A DNA stretch of 64,000 nucleotides, taken from positions 124,001 to 188,000 of the forward strand of contig JARVKI010000065.1 of the NCBI GenBank assembly GCA_036674765.1, given 5' to 3'. Within the stretch, counting starts at the first letter, position 1. Each line of letters opens with the position of its first letter. Source of the stretch: Seiridium cupressi. Lineage: Eukaryota > Ascomycota > Sordariomycetes > Amphisphaeriales > Sporocadaceae. The translations under genes were made by a program, and so were the position numbers. A model generated the notes under the pieces. It did no database searches. It was not told where the DNA came from and saw nothing but the letters and a program-made list of their open reading frames with translations. This document shows positions 35,091-46,535 of the stretch, piece by piece.

Positions 35091-36412
35091 GGCTGATTCT
35101 GGAGGCGAATATTCCTTCTATTACTTCGATGTGTTTGATACCCGGCCTCAAGTGATCGTACTTGTCAGCGAGAACTAGGAATAGCTCCTACCACAAGTAA
35201 GGCTACATTCAATCGGCTGGTAAGATCGCCGTAGCCAGCATGATGAAGCTCGCTCAAATGCCTGCGCTATGCTGGATGACGGATGTAGGTGTCCGTTGAC
35301 CGTTTGTGCCGATCATGTCCGCTCGAACTTCGTGAGGCTAAATCCGAGTACAAATAATACGCGATCGCACGTGGGAGGGAAGGCAGCGAGACTCCACCGC
35401 CCTTCAAAGCATGGAGCACAAATGGGCCAATCACGATAGCAATTGAAGCCACGAATTGATGTTGAACAATCTAATTGATCTTCGGCATGTGAGCTTGGCT
35501 GAGGTTGCCAAGATGATGCCAAGACGGCGATTTGACGAAGATAAGCTTTTGTTGGCACTCGTCAATCGCTTTTGACATTTGTGATTGTACAGTGCATGGG
35601 TAAATTCCGTGGGATCTTGTTTACTTGTACTGACCCGCATGAATAGGCTCTGGAGATCGGTCTCCCAAATAGGCAGGTTCTCCTATAGCGCCGGATCCTG
35701 TCCGTTAATCTTGTTGGTCATCCTTGTGTTGGGCTCTTGGCAATAGACTCAACTCACCAATACGTGTTAGCAGCCTCATCAGATCCACCAACTGCCACTT
35801 CAATAATCTTAGAGACGCCGTGTTCCTAAGATATAGACAGATAAAAATGCGTTCCAACGCAACAGATAAAAGTCTGGGCGAACAGTTCGCTTCGTGGTCA
35901 CGATGGGGCTAGAGATTGCGAGTTCCCTCTGTTCTTTATTTGAAACGATGGTTTTCTAGAGCACCTATGATAGGTATGTATTCTGCAATGCTTGTACACA
36001 ATCCAACCTGCTCGTTAGTCCCAGGCCGCTGGAAGCCTTACCGTCCCTGTTGATCGTTTGTGGTCCTGTAATGCCATACCCAAATAAGGTCAGCTGCCGT
36101 TAAAACGTGGTAGCACTGCAGTGTCACATCGTGGAGAAGGGTCACACTAGACTTAGACACTGGATATACCCTTTGTATATTCCCGACTTATCTCTACTTC
36201 ATAATCGATCTCCGGCGGTTTCCATTCTGATGTGTATAGTCCTCTACCGGTGCCCCCGGCGAAAGCTTAATTCAACCTGCAATTTCACGACGAGACCGGC
36301 AGTCGACTTCTCAGGCATATAAGTCGACAACGCCACCCGGTCTCTCCATCCAGGACCAGCACATCAGTGACATTCGCATAAGCAACAAGCCCTTGCCGCC
36401 AATCTCCGCACC
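35091..36412. other. Intergenic
   Basis: About 1.3 kb between GTR1 and the nuclease gene. No gene is recognised. A TATA-like element (catataag, about 36317-36324) lies about 90 bp upstream of the nuclease ATG. Confidence 0.45.
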
Positions 36413-37276
36413 ATGAAGTTCACGATCTTTGCCGCCGGCCTCCTTTCGGCTTCCGCCGTCAATGCGGCCCCGGCCCCGGCGCCCGTGGCTGAGCCCCTGC
36501 CCATGCCCAGTCCGGTAAGTTCACTATGCGCCGTAGAGTTTCTCTAGGATAGACAATTCTCATGTAGTAAATCTTTCCAATCAACTGACACTCCCACAGT
36601 CTGGTATCCCTACGGCCGCGGCTGCCAAGACTCAGCTGGCTGCGCTGACAGTCAAGACGCCAGCCAGCGGTGACGACTATGAGCGTGACCTGTTCCCCAC
36701 GTGGATCACCATCTCGGGGACCTGCGACACCCGGGAGTACGTGCTCAAGCGAGACGCGACCTCGATTACGGTGGACAGCTCGTGCAAGGCCACGTCCGGC
36801 AAGTGGACGTCGCCTTACGACGGCGCGACTTGGACAGACGGGTCCGATCTGGACATTGACCACATGGTCCCCCTGAAGAATGCGTGGATTGTGAGTTGAT
36901 CGTTGAGCCGAGTGTGAAGCGCCGAGCTTATAGCTGACTCTCCTGTCCAGTCTGGAGCGAACGATTGGACGACGGACAAGCGCCAGCAATACGCAAACGA
37001 TGTCGTCCGACCTCAGGTAATACCACCCACCCAGTTGCTGTTTTCCTCACCCCTCTACGAATTTACTGACATGAGGATTCCTTCTGCTAGCTATGGGCCG
37101 TGACTGACAATGTCAACGAGTCCAAAGGTGACAAGAGCCCGGATGCATGGAAGCCGCCATTGACTAGCTTCTACTGCGTTTACTCCCGGGCGTGGATTCA
37201 AGTCAAGTCTTACTGGGATCTCTCTATCACGAGCGCCGAGAAGACTGCCTTGACGAGCATGTTGGCGACCTGTTGA
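36413..37276 (+). CDS. Secreted HNH nuclease of the DUF1524 (GmrSD C-terminal) family
   Basis: Exons 36413-36514, 36600-36890, 36951-37016 and 37091-37276 join to 214 aa. A signal peptide (MKFTIFAAGLLSASAVNA) is followed by a Pro/Ala spacer. The nuclease core has CDTREYVLKRD, the metal-site motif DLDIDHMVPLKNAW with its His, then LWAVTDNVNESKGDKSPDAW, with the Asn-Lys-Gly-Asp block of the HNH fold, and a final FYCVYSRAWIQVKSYW. Four Cys suggest extracellular disulphides. Close relatives are found both in fungi and in Streptomyces-type actinobacteria. An extracellular DNase/RNase role, for nutrition or competition, is inferred. All three splice junctions keep the frame and rebuild conserved blocks. 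Confidence 0.9.
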
Positions 37277-37744
37277 GCTGTGATGGCCGGTGCTATTGTA
37301 GCTGGGCTTGCGTTCTATCAGACTGAATGGCGCCTCATAGTGTCCTTTGACTAGGAAGCTCAGCTTCTGATAATCAATCTACTTCTGATTCTGACAGAGA
37401 GCGCCCTTATTCCAAGTGCCAGTAACATGGAGGGTCTTACTTGTCCAGCGAGGATCGAAAATTTAGCTTTGTTCTTGAGATATTCTTGTTCATGTAGCTG
37501 TGCAAGTCTCAGGATGTCATATCATGGGGATCGATGAATTCAACGGGATCTTAAACTTTCCCAGTGAGGCTTTTGCGACTTCACATAACTTGTGGTAGAG
37601 AGGACGAACCGCCTAGCTCAACCAAACCAGGGTCGTCTTCTCATTTATAATCTAATGGTATGATGACTTCTTTTCCATGCTCGCCAGCATGGCCCAATAT
37701 GATCTCGACACGATCTTCCTTCCCCAACGCCGGCTGATTGATAT
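37277..37744. other. Convergent 3' region
   Basis: About 470 bp between the nuclease and SHP1 stop codons. Nothing coding is seen. Confidence 0.55.
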
Positions 37745-39100
37745 CTATGTGCTTCGCTTGACCATTGCCGTACCACCTTTCTTGAACTCTGCCATATCTC
37801 CCAGAACCAGTGACTTGTCGGTATGGTCCTTGTTCGGGAAGGTTGTCGCAAGTACCCAGCCACCCGAGCGCAAGTCGGGTGAAGATTGTGTGATGAATTC
37901 GTAGACATCATTGACTGTGTGGCTTGTGTTGAATCTTGCTGGCAATCGAGTACCATCAGGCATTTGGATCCGGATCATGATAGTCGGCTGAGAACTATCC
38001 ACGTTGGTAGATGCGGTAGAAGATGCCGCTGCCGAAGATGAAGCAGAAGCAGGAGCGGGTGGTGCAGATGCCGTAACAGGTGCTGCAGCAGAACTACTGG
38101 CACCTGGAACTGGGCTACCCAATCTTCGACCCTCACCACCAAAGGGCTTGTACACCTTGGGCAACTGTTTGAAATTTTCATCGTGTTGCTGAAGCTTGAC
38201 GTCTAGAGGCTCGTCATATCTAACGTTCATGAGGTGGACAGGGGCGCGGCCTTGCTGGATCATACGGAGAGCGTCCGCATTCTCGGGATCATCAAAGCGT
38301 CGGAGAGGGCCATCATCAATGCTGAAGCCGTCGCGCCAGAGGTGAAGTGTGCGTTCTTGAACGGGAGCATTGCTTGTAGCAGGGGCGGAAGCAGCTCCCT
38401 GAGGATCGGGTATCGTTCGGCTCTCTGCACCTTCACCCCCCAGTGTCTGACCCGAGCCACGGAAAGATGCTGGAGCTGAAGGACCGGCGGAAGAAGCTTC
38501 GGGTCGCGGTGCTTGTCTTTGAAGAAAAGTCAGTAAGATATAGAAATGTAGGGAATCGGAGAGAAACGAGGGCAACAAGAAAAGAGAGACTCACGATCTA
38601 GCCTTGGCCAGGAGGTCGTCTAAGATGCGCTGCGCGTTCGACTTGTTTGAGTTGGGGTCTTGGACAGCCAGGCCGCTCTTTTCACCACCAGCATATGTGT
38701 CTCTGGGACCATGCGGGTCGTCATCTTCATCGTCACTGTCGTCATCGTCGTGATCATGCCCGTGTCCGCCACCTAGTGAGCTCAGTGTGGCAAGGCCCTT
38801 CTTCTTGGGTTGGGCCTTCTTGGCCGAGCTGCTCGAAGAGGCTGCATAGCCAGGAGCGGGGCGACCGTCGAGGGTTCGAGGTCCAGTATAACTGGCTGGT
38901 GCAGCTGAAGAGGAGGCAGGGCCTGCCTCTGTGGTGGCATCATCCTCAGCTTCCTCAGCATCGGCCATCAGAGAAGCAGCAGCGGCGTCGAGGTCCCAAT
39001 TGTTTGCCGACAGGTATTGAGTCGCTTGCTCCGGAGTGGCATTGGGAACAAACTCCAAGAGTTGCAACACCAGAGTATCGTGGTCAGCGTCACCCGCCAT
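37745..39100 (-). CDS. SHP1: Cdc48/p97 cofactor Shp1 (p47): UBA-SEP-UBX
   Basis: Adaptor that recruits ubiquitylated substrates and phosphatase complexes to the Cdc48 AAA ATPase. Exons 39100-38595 and 38516-37745 join to 425 aa. The order is canonical: an N-terminal UBA domain (LQLLEFVPNATPEQATQYL, residues about 10-45), an acidic Asp/His stretch, a SEP domain (LHLWRDGFSIDDGPLRRF and RAPVHLMNVRYDEPLDV) and a C-terminal UBX domain (IMIRIQMPDGTRLPARFN, ATTFPNK). An in-frame Met 13 codons upstream (39139) is possible; MAGDADHD is closer to the family N-terminus. An Ala/Ser/Pro-rich linker separates SEP and UBX. It is divergent from MIM1. Confidence 0.95.
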
Positions 39101-39816
39101 TTTGGTTGCGTCGTTCGTAGAGTGTGTAGATGAATCCACGGAAGGAAGATGGCGTGGGGGATGCGGGATGGATGAATCGCAAGTTGAGCTGGTGAAGGTA
39201 TGAATGTGGGGTGACTGACACGATGAAATAACACCCAGTGATCGTCAGTCGAAGCAGTGGGATAATTTGAGTTTCCTTCCAAAGTTCCTGGGGAAATTGT
39301 AGAGGAAAAGGCAAGATGACTGAAATTAAACTACGGGCATTGAGAATTGTTGGAAAGCAACAGGAAGTCCAGGCTCAGAGTTGTTTTTTAACATTTGCCC
39401 CCTTAGAGGCCCTGGAGACGGCCCCGAGACACTTCTTGAGAGCTCCAGGCAGCTTCTCTGGCTACGTCAAAGCCTCCCCGCCGTGGGTTGCGCTGGCTTG
39501 CGGTGCCTGAAGACCCCTCCACGTCGGATCATCGAGATACCGATGCCCGCTAACCCAGCTGACCGGATCCTGCCTGTAGACGACAGGCGCCTCCACTGTA
39601 GCGGCGAGCTCTAACAGAGTCGCAGTTCTCCGAGGTACGGCAGCACGTCCAATATTCCTCCACCAGCGTCGCATGCAAAACAAGCGAAGCAAGCGATCTA
39701 CTCGACCTGGAGACAACGAGCCGCACAACTGCAAACTTCTTCCAACCATCTTGTGAACTACCGGCGGTACACCATCTTCTCGTCACACTTGCCGAATCAT
39801 TCCTCATATCGCGACT
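39101..39816. promoter_or_regulatory. Divergent promoter region SHP1 / MIM1
   Basis: About 720 bp between two divergent start codons. No conserved motif is identified, only a GC-rich middle section around 39400-39560. Confidence 0.5.
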
Positions 39817-40311
39817 ATGGCTACCGACGAACCCTCCTCTCACCTTGCCGAATCCGGCGTCACGATGCACTCAGACAGCGAGCAGTATTCGGCTGGGGAA
39901 GAGGTATCGACATCTCCTGAATCGTCCTCATCCTCCACGCCTATGATATTGTACCAACCACCGACTATTTGGGGCTTGGTCCGAGGAACCGCCATCAACC
40001 TACTGCTCCCCTTCATCAACGGCATGATGCTGGGCTTCGGAGAGCTATTCGCACATGAAGCAGCTTTCAGGCTAGGCTGGAGCGGTACAAAGGTACGGAT
40101 ACACGATGCTTGCTCTGCATCATCTCGATTGATTGGCGCAGTCTTGGTCCCTGGTGGTGGCAGTCATTCAGTTGGAGAAGGCACTGACAAAAAACTACAG
40201 GTATTCCCTCTTTCAAGACGAACAGCACATCCCATTGGGCCAGGTGTCGAGATTCGAGAAAAGTCGAGAAGACCCGGACCAGGCCTCTCGGATCTGACGA
40301 GCATGGAATGA
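39817..40311 (+). CDS. MIM1: Mitochondrial outer-membrane import protein Mim1
   Basis: Outer-membrane component of the MIM complex, which inserts alpha-helical outer-membrane proteins and helps assemble the TOM complex. Exons 39817-40092 and 40201-40311 join to 128 aa. A Ser/Glu-rich cytosolic N-terminus precedes the hallmark block GTAINLLLPFINGMMLGFGE and LFAHEAAFRLGWSGTK, the single membrane span with its glycine motif. The second exon gives VFPLSRRTAHPIGPGVEIRE, a conserved tail. The intron is 108 bp, in frame and without a stop, so an unspliced transcript would encode 164 aa. I prefer the spliced form because donor (GTACGG), acceptor (CTACAG) and tail all fit. Confidence 0.9.
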   Translation: MATDEPSSHLAESGVTMHSDSEQYSAGEEVSTSPESSSSSTPMILYQPPTIWGLVRGTAINLLLPFINGMMLGFGELFAHEAAFRLGWSGTKVRIHDACSASSRLIGAVLVPGGGSHSVGEGTDKKLQVFPLSRRTAHPIGPGVEIREKSRRPGPGLSDLTSME

Positions 40312-40985
40312 TTGGGCTGGAGACGTGTTGGTCATCAAGGCGTACTTCACAGTCCTGGGTGATATTCTGGCAAATTGATATTGATATACACGTAGTTCTA
40401 AGCTGGTGTTAGGAGCTTGCGCTGACGCCAGGCTGAGATGAAGCCAAGCTTATGAGGTCTAGACCATGTCCTCTTGAGCCAAGGGCGTTGTCATGGATTT
40501 GATCCGCCATGTAAACAGACACACCACTGACGCATACCACGCGAAATAAAATAACAGAGCCATTCAAGTTGCTTTCAGATCGCTCTACATTGCTCAAAAC
40601 AATGTGGCTTTGTATGGCGAGGCATGATTATTGTCCATGTGTGTTCACGGCTAGCAAATACACCAATACTGGAGATGTACGTTGCTACGACTTAGCTACC
40701 ATCATGCAGCAGGTAATACGTGTGGTGCCGTTGAAAGCCGTCGTGTGAAAGCCATGCTGCAGGAGATTTTCCGGTCTCCAGCCGCTGGGAGACCCGTCCC
40801 GGCCGCTGACCCCTGGCCGCCCGGATGAAGACCCGCTTAAGTGCATGAGATCCATCGCGTCTTTTCCGTATCGCCAAAAAATTTATGGGATCTTCTGGTC
40901 CGCAGTAGACTGTCGTAATTGTCGCCAGCTAGTATCTATTCGACTCCTGGCAAGTCGCTTCCAGAGTCGCAGCTCACAATCCACC
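40312..40985. other. Intergenic, OXA1 promoter
   Basis: About 670 bp between MIM1 and OXA1, both on the plus strand. A near-palindromic GC stretch (ccggtctccagccgctgggagacccg, 40772-40797) is noted, with no gene. Confidence 0.45.
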
Positions 40986-42600
40986 ATGTTACCAAGCAGG
41001 GGAATATCTGCTTCGTGCCCTATGGCAGGGCTGCGGCAGTCTCTTGCTGGTCCAAGACGGGTATGCTCATTCGTCCATTACCTCATTTTGCCCGTGCCAA
41101 CTCTCCTTTCCCACGAGTCTATGCTGATTGGATTTACAGACAACTCCGTCATTGCAGGCACCAGCTCGCCATTTCTCTCAGGTACAACGACTCGGCCGAT
41201 CTTCGCCACAATGGAATCCCAGTTCAGCCGCCCTCCGAGGCCACAACAGCGCATTGCCTCGGATGGCATCCATCAGTCGCAACCCGGGTGGCTTAGGGTC
41301 AGCCTCTGGCGCCTCACGATCTTTGTCGTTATGGACTTTTGGCTCAAGCCAGCAGAGCGGCCAATCAAAGATCTCCGAGTCTGCGGCTTCGACAACACCT
41401 CCAGCAAGTTCCTCACTGGAGTCGTCCACGACAACAGCCACCTCGCCGCTGAGCCCTGTTGAACCACAATTGTCCAGTAGTAGCCCAAGCATGTCAGATT
41501 CTTCGCTGGCTTCTGCTGCCGACCCGTTCTCGTCCTCCTTCGATTCTGGACTACTCAACGAACTCGATTCATCCTCAATCCTCGATATACCCGAACAGAT
41601 CGGCTACCTGAAGCACCTGGGCTTAGATTTCGGCTGGGGTCCTACCGCCATGTGCGAGTGGCTCCTGGAGCACGTCTATGTCTACACTGGCTTACCGTGG
41701 TGGGCGGTAATTGCTCTCGTGGCAGCCAGCGCTCGTGTCGCGTGGTTCTATCCCACGGCCGTTGGCCAGAGACACGCCGCCATGCTCGCATTGCTACAGA
41801 AAGATCCCGACTTTGTCAAGGCATCGGATGAATCAAAGAAGATCATGTGGGACAAGGACGTAGACACGATGACAAGGATGAAGGCTCAAGCAAAAGTTCA
41901 GGCTTTCACGAAGAGAGCTGGTGTGTCGTATCCGAAGACTTTCCTCCCACCTTTGGCCATTGTTCCTTTCAGTTATGGCATGTTCCGCTTACTGCGCGCC
42001 ATGGCTGCCCTACCGGTACCGAGTCTTGAGAATGGGGGGTTTGCCTGGATAACGGATTTGTCCGTCTCTGATCCCACATACCTTCTACCCCTGGGCTCGG
42101 CCGCCCTGAGTGCTATCTCGATGATTCAGCTACAGAAGATGAATCTGAACCGCACCCCCCAAGGCGATTCTGTGAGCAAATTTATGCTTTATGGCTTGAC
42201 GCCAATCATGTTCATCTTCACCATGTGGCTTCCCGCTGCTGTGCAGTGGTTCTTCTTCGTGTTTGCCGCCACCACCATGGCTCAGGGAGCAGCCTTGTCC
42301 AATGCTGCCGTCCGACGACTGGTTCGGCTTCCCCCATTATCCAGCAGCACAGCTCGGGCGACCCCGGCAAACTTGCAATATCAAGCTCCCTCGCGAGGTG
42401 GAATTCGTGGAATGATGGATGGTGCGAATAAGAACTTTGCCAACCTACAGAAAGGTATCGAAGGCTACACAGGAGGTCCAGAGAAGGCGGCAATGAAGAA
42501 AGCTCAGGACTATGAGATGAAGAGGGCCCGAGAGGAGAAGGAGAAGGCCACGAACAGATTGATGGAGCAACAGCGGAAAAGGTTGTCTAGACGGGACTGA
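40986..42600 (+). CDS. OXA1: Mitochondrial inner-membrane insertase Oxa1
   Basis: Inserts mitochondrially made and some imported proteins into the inner membrane from the matrix side. Exons 40986-41060 and 41158-42600 join to 505 aa. The first exon provides the presequence start (MLPSRGISASCPMAGLRQSL), joined to APARHFSQVQRLGRSS. A Ser/Thr-rich region follows, then the YidC/Oxa1 core: GWGPTAMCEWLLEHVYVYTG, PWWAVIALVAASARVAWFYP, PPLAIVPFSYGMFRLL, GLTPIMFIFTMWLPAAVQWF. The C-terminus is long, Lys/Arg/Glu-rich and probably helical, as expected for matrix ribosome binding. A start at the downstream ATG 41128 would remove the presequence and is less likely. Confidence 0.92.
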
Positions 42601-45600
42601 TTGTACATTGTCCTAGAGCAACGCTGAAGTGTCGGCCTGTACAATTGCATCTGTACTATAGTGGGTGGGAAATGAGGGACAGGCTTATTTGGTCCCCCGA
42701 AACGCAGCTGAGCAAAGGGCTCAATGTATACATAATCGCATAGATGCATTCTAGTTGTATCCCAGGCATAAACTCACCCTACGATTTTCCATTTATTCAT
42801 ATCCGCAGTCTCAAGTCCAGCGTCACATTTGATTCCAGGAGATGATACCCCCGGGGAAGCAAAGTCGGTTCCAAGGTGTCGCTCTGTGTTCGAGAAGGCG
42901 CTGCTTCTATAGTACGGCTGTTATTAGGTCGTCCATCAAAGAGGAGCTTCTAGCGCAGGCGTCGTGTCGTGGAGTTCCTAACTATTCTTCCATTATGTTT
43001 TGGCATACTGCTATAGCACCACGAAGGACGAGAAAATCATACTTCAATTGTGTTCTCACCTTGTATGTAGGACAGACACCCTCGTGCTTCAAAATACAAA
43101 ACTTGGACTTTTTAAGCCCCAATAGCTATGTAAACAACAAGATCAGTGATATAATACCCAGGTCCACAAGCAGAAGGGTTCATGAAATCATCCACTCGGT
43201 TGGCCTCTTCTTTAATGGATGCCACTTAAGCGCGTCCGCCAAAACGAGTTCCCGATGGCTTAAATTCCTGGAATGAAATCGAGACCATCAGCATTGTTTC
43301 CTAGTATATGAAGCTAGTTTGGGACGATGGTGATGATTCATGCCCGGATATATGTGTTATGTTTGTTTGTTCGTGTTGAAAATGGCCGACGGTCACTCCG
43401 ATTGGAAATGTAGTTTCTGCTATACGCCATGCATCCTTCGAAGACTCGCTGAACCACATACGACGGACCCCGTGCAGCCTCATTCAGGCAATATCGGTCC
43501 CGAGACTCTATCCGTGAATAATAATGATCATTCAGGATATTCGGGATTTGCTGTCAAACGCGTTCATGCACCTTTCGAGTTACGTCATCGCAGCAACGAG
43601 AACGACTGTTATTTTCGAAACATGGTCTTTACAATGATCAGAGTGACTCGCCGGGGCAGGTGGCCAAGTAAGCATTCATGACTGATTATTAGAGACATCA
43701 GCTACACTTTTGAGGGAAAGCTTCACCGTTCGCATCCTACCTGCCCTCAGCCTCCCGTTGTAAGCACGACAGGCGTAGGAGTTTTTGTGACGAAAACGTC
43801 ACGGCAGGCAAGCTAATTTGATGTCAATGCGGCAAGGACGGGGCTCCCTCCCTCGCGTCAGCCGTCAGCCGCGGGCCGGCAGCTATTGATGTTGCGTGCA
43901 GCTATAGACTGCCAATGGTTCAGGGGCGTCCTCGGCCGGCTCCACGTCTGATATATGTATTGGAACTGGCGCACATTCCGCACAGACGCTGGCAGTTTCT
44001 AGACTGTTGGCATTCACCCCGGAGCTTAGTTCTACTTCCTACGATGAACGGCAATTATTGGGAAATCACATGCTAGTTGATTGGAAGGACCCGTAAGAGC
44101 CAACCGCCCCCTTGGTGTCTGCGCAGATCAATCAACCTCCTTCTGCCCAACATCCAACAGCCGTCGCGTTGCGACGTCGAAGGTGCCAAGGCAGCTTGGC
44201 CATATCCTTTGGGCTAAAGTCTTTAGTATACAGCCGCCTCGATATAGTCTCCTACTAGATCGGGGACCCGGACACCAGACCAGATACTGGAACCACTTAC
44301 GTGCAATGTCAGATTCTACTAAGTCATGTTCTAGCAAAACACAAGTCATGACACGGCGATCTGGCGTCTTTCCGGATTGTGATGCTTGTCAATTCATATC
44401 TCACTAGACTCAAAGCTAGCATAGCGTCGAGGATGGCTGGCCAGCGAGGTCTGGCACTAAGCCTGGACAGCTTCGAACAGTTAGGTTGCGCCTTCAAACC
44501 ATCTAGCTGGGCTGCTGGGAGTTGGAATTTGAGACACTTTGATTGTGAACACTTCAGGGTCTTCGAGTAGCGAGGAATTAGTCAAGATTCTCGAAGCGGC
44601 AGTCGTATATGCAGTGGTGACAAGGAGCGTCGTGTGTGCGTACATCCATCATCTCCCCAGATGCTGCGATGACGTCTCATGTCCCTGTGTTTGAAATTTG
44701 TTGCGTGTGGGTGCCAGATCTCATTCATGGATGCGTGAGAAGCTTCGCGTACCGACAAAGGCACGCGTCGAGCCTATGATACCATCGTGCGCCTAGAGCT
44801 GCGTACAGATCTTTCCAAGCTTAGCGATAAGATCGGAAAACCCGTGAACCCTAAGTGCTTTGGAGGACATGCAGAAGGAACAGTCCTCAGTTCTAGAATT
44901 GACTAGAAAACCGGAGGTGCATAAGTAATTACACCTGTCGGCTCTTTCAGACATGTCGTCCGAGCTGTTGAACCCTGAGAAAGTGACTGTGGCCCGGGAG
45001 CCTGTCAACCAAAAGCTTGGGCCATGGTTCAACGCGGGGTGACTCGGGTGCTTGACAAGCAGTGCCTGTCGAGATTGTTCGCTACCTACCTACACCAGGA
45101 CTGTGCCTCTTTGTGCAGAAACTCGTTCAGGATGGCAACCATGGCGCGTTTTAGCTGTGCCTGGCGTTGGACCACCAATTCAAGGGGCTGGGCATGATAC
45201 TGTGTCGATGGCTTCAGTTGCGATCGCTCAATTGCGACGTGTCGCCCAAGTCTGCCATAGAAATCTGGTCGTGGGTGTGTAGTAGGTGTAGTAGTATCTC
45301 GATCGACTTTTCTGCTCTACCGGGGACCCCTGAGTCATACGACTCAGGGAGCGGACGGCTCAAACATTTTGCACCTTCGGGCCAGCTTCCGGCTAGTGAT
45401 AACTCGCTTTTCTTCCACGTTTGCAATCTTGGCAATGAAGGGGACCGAATATGACAAGCGACCTATGTAGCTGGCGAGATTCGTGAGGCATCCCGACTGT
45501 CTGTCTATAGTCAGGTCGGGGCACATCTGCCGCCGCTGTGCATGTGATCGCCTTGAGCAATTGGAATTACCCAAAGCCTTGAATTATGGGCATGACATTC

Positions 45601-46472
45601 GATTATTACCTGTCACCTTGCCCATCACTGGGTCCAGGACCGCAGGCATGACATCCCGGTGACATGGTTCCTGAAGATCCGTCAGGTCCTCGCGACAGCT
45701 CGTTGGTGGCTCGCCCAATGCACGGGGCACTGCTACCCACTGTCTAGGCCACTGAGTCGGGGGATCGATGGCGGGACGCGGCCAGAGCTTGATCGAAAGG
45801 GGTGATTGTCTCCAGGACAGGGGACGCTTGGATTGAAATTAAGAAAAAAACAGCTCTTTCTACCAGTTGCCCGGATCCCTAGCGCCAACCTGGTTTGCTA
45901 TTCAAATATTGGCAGAGCTACCTAAAGTTTGTTGATTTTCCCTGCTCCTGTTTTTCGTCCTACGCTTCCCGTCTTCTTTATTCTATTTCATCTCGGGGCG
46001 CCCACCGAATGCGATTGGCTGGCGTGAACCCCATCTGAGCCCGGACAACGACATCGACTTGCGCAGAGCGACAGGCACCATTGGAGAGCCAGCGCTACGA
46101 AACGTCTACCCCGAAACTGCCATTGCCGGTAGCATTTGGCTCTGCAGCCATTGTCTGCGCTCTGAGGTTGCAATCGCTACCAGGGACTCGTGCGTCTCTG
46201 CCCGCACGTTTGAGCCGGCGATCAAGGTCTGGCCGAGCAGCGCTCAACTTTGGAGAAGAAGCCCCCGTCGCTAAAAAAGAGACTTTAAAAAATTCAAGCC
46301 AAACTATTGCGACGTTTAGTTGGCTGCTACCCCACAACCCCTCATCACTCGAGCTTATCACTGGGTCGGACCATACGGAACACTCGCTTCCATTTTCCGC
46401 ATCCCATTCCTGTACCTGAAGGTGACTGCGAACGAATCAAAGCGCACCAACAGGATTCCGGGCAACACCAAG
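42601..46472. other. Gene-poor 3.9-kb spacer
   Basis: The longest stretch without a supported gene. Frames up to 144 codons occur (for example 42842-43276 on plus) but none resembles a family, and codon patterns look random. The region changes from AT-rich near OXA1 to GC-rich towards URC4. It could hold decayed mobile DNA, a non-coding RNA or a long URC4 leader. Confidence 0.45.
45328..45349. repeat. Perfect short inverted repeat
   Basis: A 9-bp stem ccctgagtc / gactcaggg around a 4-base loop atac. The left arm holds TGAGTCA, the Gcn4/CPC1-type AP-1 site. Confidence 0.7.
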
Positions 46473-46496
46473 AAAAAAAAAAAAAAAAAAAAAAAA
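46473..46496 (+). repeat. Poly-A tract (24 A) just upstream of URC4
   Basis: Run of 24 A ending 39 bp before the URC4 start codon and probably inside its transcribed leader. Confidence 0.85.
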
Positions 46497-46535
46497 GTGA
46501 CAGGGGTTTCTGAGCAGAAGAAGAAAGTCGCCGCC

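Noticed and set aside
42842..43276. 144-codon plus-strand frame in the gene desert
   Set aside because: No recognisable motif, no splice partners and no Kozak-like start; expected by chance in about 4 kb.
46320..46535. Upstream in-frame ATG for URC4 giving a longer protein
   Set aside because: The frame would translate the poly-A tract into a Lys run, and the downstream ATG has the better start context and matches a sensible N-terminus.
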